From CAYGWP01 sp964353455 (GTDB taxonomy: Bacteria; Planctomycetota; Phycisphaerae; FEN-1346), in assembly GCA_964353455.1 (NCBI GenBank), contig CAYGWP010000412.1, positions 1 through 7,027 on the forward strand: DNA of 7,027 nt. The letters run 5' to 3'. A program made the translations under genes and the position numbers. Below, in pieces: positions 4,882 to 7,027 of this stretch (positions are counted from its first letter, which is position 1; each line of letters opens with the position of its first letter). The notes beneath the pieces are model-generated. The model was given only the letters and a program-made list of their open reading frames with translations, was not told where the DNA came from and ran no database searches.

Positions 4882-5786
4882 GCCGGCAGCACCTTGATCC
4901 CCCGCAGCCACTGCTCGCACGCCTGGGGCCACGTGGTCAGGTTGGCATCGGTCTTGCGGAGGCCGCAGCCGTGGCCGCCGAACTGGAAAACGTGCAACTC
5001 GAAGGGCGCCTTCGCCTGCTTCAGGGCCATCCCGTAGACAAGCGCATCAACCGCGAACTTGTCGCTTGCGCCGACCGCCATGAACATGGGCGGCGTGTCG
5101 GCCCCGATCGGCAGCCCGGTCGTGTCGGCAACCGGCGGGGTGCCCTGCACAAGGTACGCCGGGTAGATCGGGATCGAAAAGTCCGGCCGGCAACTCGCCT
5201 CGTCGGCCGCATCGACCGCCTTGTATGAGCGGGTCTTTGAGTTCGTGCTGACCCGGACCGTCAGGTGCCCGCCGGCCGAGAAGCCCAGGATGCCGATCCG
5301 CTTCGGGTCGATCTTCCACTCTGCCGCGCGGCTGCGGACGATACTGACGGCCCGCTGACCGTCCTCGAACGCAAGGTCGCGCTTTCCGGGCACGCGATAC
5401 TTAAGGATGATGCCGGTGACGCCGATGGAGTTCAGCCACTCGGCAACCTCGGTGCCCTCCAGGTCCCAGGCCAGGATACTGTATCCGCCGCCAGGGCAGA
5501 TGATGACGGCCGCGCCGGTATCGGCGGCATCGGCGGGCCTGTAGATGGTCAGGGTCGGGTCAGACACGTTGCTGACCTTGGTCAACTGACTGCCGTCCTT
5601 GCGTGTCTCGACGGTGGACTTTTCCTCTCCCTTGCCGCCGGCCGCCGCCAGGACGCTCTCGGGCCAGAGATGCACGACCTGCGGTTCACTCGGTGCGGCG
5701 GCGAATGATGGTACCGCAAGGCACACGAACAAGAGCACTGCCATCGCCATGACGGAAAAATGCATGCGGAGGTCCTTTCGTTTCAT
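4875..5786 (-). CDS. Secreted alpha/beta-hydrolase, acetyl-xylan/feruloyl-esterase-like
   Basis: A 303-residue exported serine esterase. From the start at 5786 it has a basic n-region (MKRKDLR), a hydrophobic core (VMAMAVLLFVCLAV) and probable cleavage at SFA|AAP near residue 30. The hydrolase domain has the oxyanion-hole loop ICPGGGYSILAWDLEG (about 96-111), the nucleophile elbow GFSAGG with Ser170, Asp242 in VGASDKFAV, and His272 in FGGHGCGL. This order, with LYRP-like 'TIYRPADA' and 'FEDGQRAV' segments, is that of COG0657-type lipase/esterases, including BD-FAE and acetyl-xylan esterases, which remove ester groups from plant polysaccharides. The exact ester is inferred. The gene begins 5 bases after the glnS stop, so co-transcription is likely. 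A second possible start at 5765 has a better-spaced AAAGGA, but would leave the signal peptide with no basic residue. Confidence 0.9.
   Translation of the reverse strand: MKRKDLRMHFSVMAMAVLLFVCLAVPSFAAAPSEPQVVHLWPESVLAAAGGKGEEKSTVETRKDGSQLTKVSNVSDPTLTIYRPADAADTGAAVIICPGGGYSILAWDLEGTEVAEWLNSIGVTGIILKYRVPGKRDLAFEDGQRAVSIVRSRAAEWKIDPKRIGILGFSAGGHLTVRVSTNSKTRSYKAVDAADEASCRPDFSIPIYPAYLVQGTPPVADTTGLPIGADTPPMFMAVGASDKFAVDALVYGMALKQAKAPFELHVFQFGGHGCGLRKTDANLTTWPQACEQWLRGIKVLPAK
5773..5778 (-). promoter_or_regulatory. Ribosome binding site for an alternative esterase start
   Basis: Minus-strand AAAGGA lies 7 bases before an internal ATG at 5765, a better spacing than the GAGG only 3 bases before the ATG at 5786. 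The longer form is preferred because it supplies the basic n-region of the signal peptide and could be reached by coupling from glnS. Start choice remains open by seven codons. Confidence 0.4.
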
Positions 5787-5791
5787 TGGCC

Positions 5792-7027
5792 TCAGGCCTT
5801 CTGTGACTTCTGAATCCTCGCCCACGTGTCGCGGAGGCCGACGGTGCGGTTGAAGACGGGCGCGCCGGTCCCAGAGTCCTTATCGACCGAGAAGTAGCCG
5901 ACCCGCTCGAACTGGAACCGGTCGCCGGGGCGGGCGGCCGCAAGGCTCGGCTCAACGCGGGCATCCTTCACCACCTCCAGCGACTTCGGGTTCAGGTTCG
6001 ACTTCCAGTCCTGCCCCTGCGGCACGTCGTCCGGGTCGGGCTTCGTGAAAAGGTGGTCGTACAGCCGCACCTCGGCCGTCAGGGCGTGGGCGGCCGAGAC
6101 CCAGTGCAGCGTGGCATCGACCTTGCGCCCGTCGGGGGCATCGCCGCCGCGCGTCGCGGGGTCATACGTGCAGTGGAGTTCCGTGACCTCGCCGGTCTTC
6201 GGGTCCTTCATGGCGCCCACACACCGGACGAAGTAGGCGTACCTGAGGCGCACCTCTCGCCCGGGCGCGAGGCGGAAGAACTTCTTCGGCGGGTTCTCCA
6301 TGAAGTCCTCGCGCTCGATGTAAAGGATGCGCGAGAACGGAACCTTGCGCGAGCCGGCCGCCGGGTCCTCCGGATTGTTGATCGCGTCGAGTTCCTCCGT
6401 CTGCCCTTCCGGGTAATTGTCGATGACCACCCTCAGGGGCCTAAGGACCCCCATGACCCGCGGCGACCGCTTATTGAGGTCCTCCCGCAGGCAGTGCTCC
6501 AGCAGGCCCACATCCACGGTGCTGTCGAACTTGGCGATGCCGATGCGCTTACAGAAATCGCGGATCGCCTCCGGCGTGTAGCCGCGCCGCCGCAGGCCCG
6601 CCAGCGTGGGCAGGCGCGGATCGTCAAAGCCATTCACATATCCACCCTTCACCAGTTCAAGGAATCTGCGCTTACTCATGACGGTGTAGGTCATGTTCAG
6701 GCGCGCGAATTCAATCTGCCGCGGGTGATAGATGCCCAGTTGGTCGAGGAACCAGTCGTACAGCGGCCGGTGATTCTCATACTCGAGCGAACAGAGGCTG
6801 TGCGTGATGCCCTCGATGGAGTCCTCCAGGCCGTGCGCCCAGTCGTACATCGGGTAGATGCACCATTTGTCACCCTGGCGGTGATGCTCGGCGTGCAAGA
6901 TGCGGTACATGATCGGATCGCGCAGGTTCAGGTTCCCCGAAGCCATATCTATCTTCGCGCGCAGCGTGCGTGTCCCGTCGGGGAACTCGCCCGCCCGCAT
7001 GCGCTGGAACAAATCCAGGTTCTCCTC
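5792..7027 (-). CDS. glnS: Glutaminyl-tRNA synthetase, partial (N-terminus outside window)
   Basis: The last 411 residues of a cytoplasmic class I synthetase that charges tRNA-Gln with glutamine. The frame is open to the right edge, beginning EENLDLFQRM, which corresponds to roughly residue 145 of the E. coli enzyme; the HIGH motif and most of the Rossmann fold are therefore missing from view. Near-diagnostic stretches follow: LRAKIDMASGN, KWCIYPMYDWAHGLEDSIEG, ITHSLCSLEYENHRPLYDW, and the KMSKS-type loop TVMSKRR. DDPRLPTLAGLRRRGYTPEA and RDFCKRIG come next. The C-terminal anticodon-binding barrels are complete: VPFSRILYIEREDF, APGREVRLRYAY, HWVSAAHALTAEVRLYD, and the ending FNRTVGLRDTWARI. 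GluRS lacks these beta-barrels, so GlnRS is secure. The esterase follows after 5 bases. Bacterial GlnRS is not universal; many lineages use GatCAB instead. Confidence 0.97.
   Translation of the reverse strand, partial: EENLDLFQRMRAGEFPDGTRTLRAKIDMASGNLNLRDPIMYRILHAEHHRQGDKWCIYPMYDWAHGLEDSIEGITHSLCSLEYENHRPLYDWFLDQLGIYHPRQIEFARLNMTYTVMSKRRFLELVKGGYVNGFDDPRLPTLAGLRRRGYTPEAIRDFCKRIGIAKFDSTVDVGLLEHCLREDLNKRSPRVMGVLRPLRVVIDNYPEGQTEELDAINNPEDPAAGSRKVPFSRILYIEREDFMENPPKKFFRLAPGREVRLRYAYFVRCVGAMKDPKTGEVTELHCTYDPATRGGDAPDGRKVDATLHWVSAAHALTAEVRLYDHLFTKPDPDDVPQGQDWKSNLNPKSLEVVKDARVEPSLAAARPGDRFQFERVGYFSVDKDSGTGAPVFNRTVGLRDTWARIQKSQKA

Noticed and set aside
5265..5708. Plus-strand open frame opposite the esterase.
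   Set aside because: It is a shadow of the esterase, which has a complete Ser-Asp-His triad and a signal peptide.
1..7027. CRISPR array, insertion-sequence ends, rRNA.
   Set aside because: No regularly spaced repeats, transposase motifs with terminal inverted repeats, or rRNA sequence were seen.

Overview
The window looks like chromosomal DNA from a GC-rich bacterium, most likely an uncultured Planctomycetota or related PVC-type lineage. Three things suggest this: a secreted parallel beta-helix carbohydrate-active protein, a secreted esterase of the acetyl-xylan-esterase/BD-FAE type, and a bacterial glutaminyl-tRNA synthetase. This is inference from gene content; no rRNA or other phylogenetic marker is present. 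Most genes are strongly GC-rich (one sampled 60-base stretch in the beta-helix gene is 46/60 G+C), but the segment from about 2.9 to 4.37 kb is much less so (29/60 and 32/60 in two sampled stretches).

Layout. 36-691 (minus): a type II toxin-antitoxin pair, a FitA-like ribbon-helix-helix antitoxin followed by a PIN-domain VapC toxin. Their ends overlap by ATGA, and a near-perfect palindromic operator sits on the -10 box. 843-2648 (plus, divergent): a secreted 601-residue right-handed parallel beta-helix protein with an Asp pattern resembling GH110 alpha-galactosidases. 2649-2937: a convergent intergenic region holding a broken zinc-ribbon fragment. 2938-4158 (minus): a secreted 406-residue protein of unknown function, in a segment of lower GC, ending in a compact beta-rich module. 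4159-4537: a 379-base gap holding a promoter with a dyad in its spacer, several hairpins and a tandem decamer. 4538-4792 (plus): a small phage-type protein resembling gpW/DUF6148 head-joining proteins, followed by a truncated overlapping frame. 4875-5786 (minus): a secreted alpha/beta-hydrolase. 5792-7027 (minus): the C-terminal three quarters of glnS, running off the right edge.

How it fits together. glnS and the esterase are probably one transcript, only 5 bases apart. The beta-helix protein and the esterase both look like exported enzymes for complex glycans (galactosides, acetylated or feruloylated xylan), but they are not in one operon. The stretch from about 2.65 to 4.87 kb reads like an accessory insertion: broken zinc ribbon, compositionally foreign secreted protein, orphan phage gene and truncated frame, lying between two GC-rich chromosomal blocks. 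I see no complete novel defence or mobile system. The most interesting items are the GH110-like active-site pattern, the C-terminal module of the unknown secreted protein with its dyad-bearing promoter, and the orphan phage gene preceded by competing hairpins.
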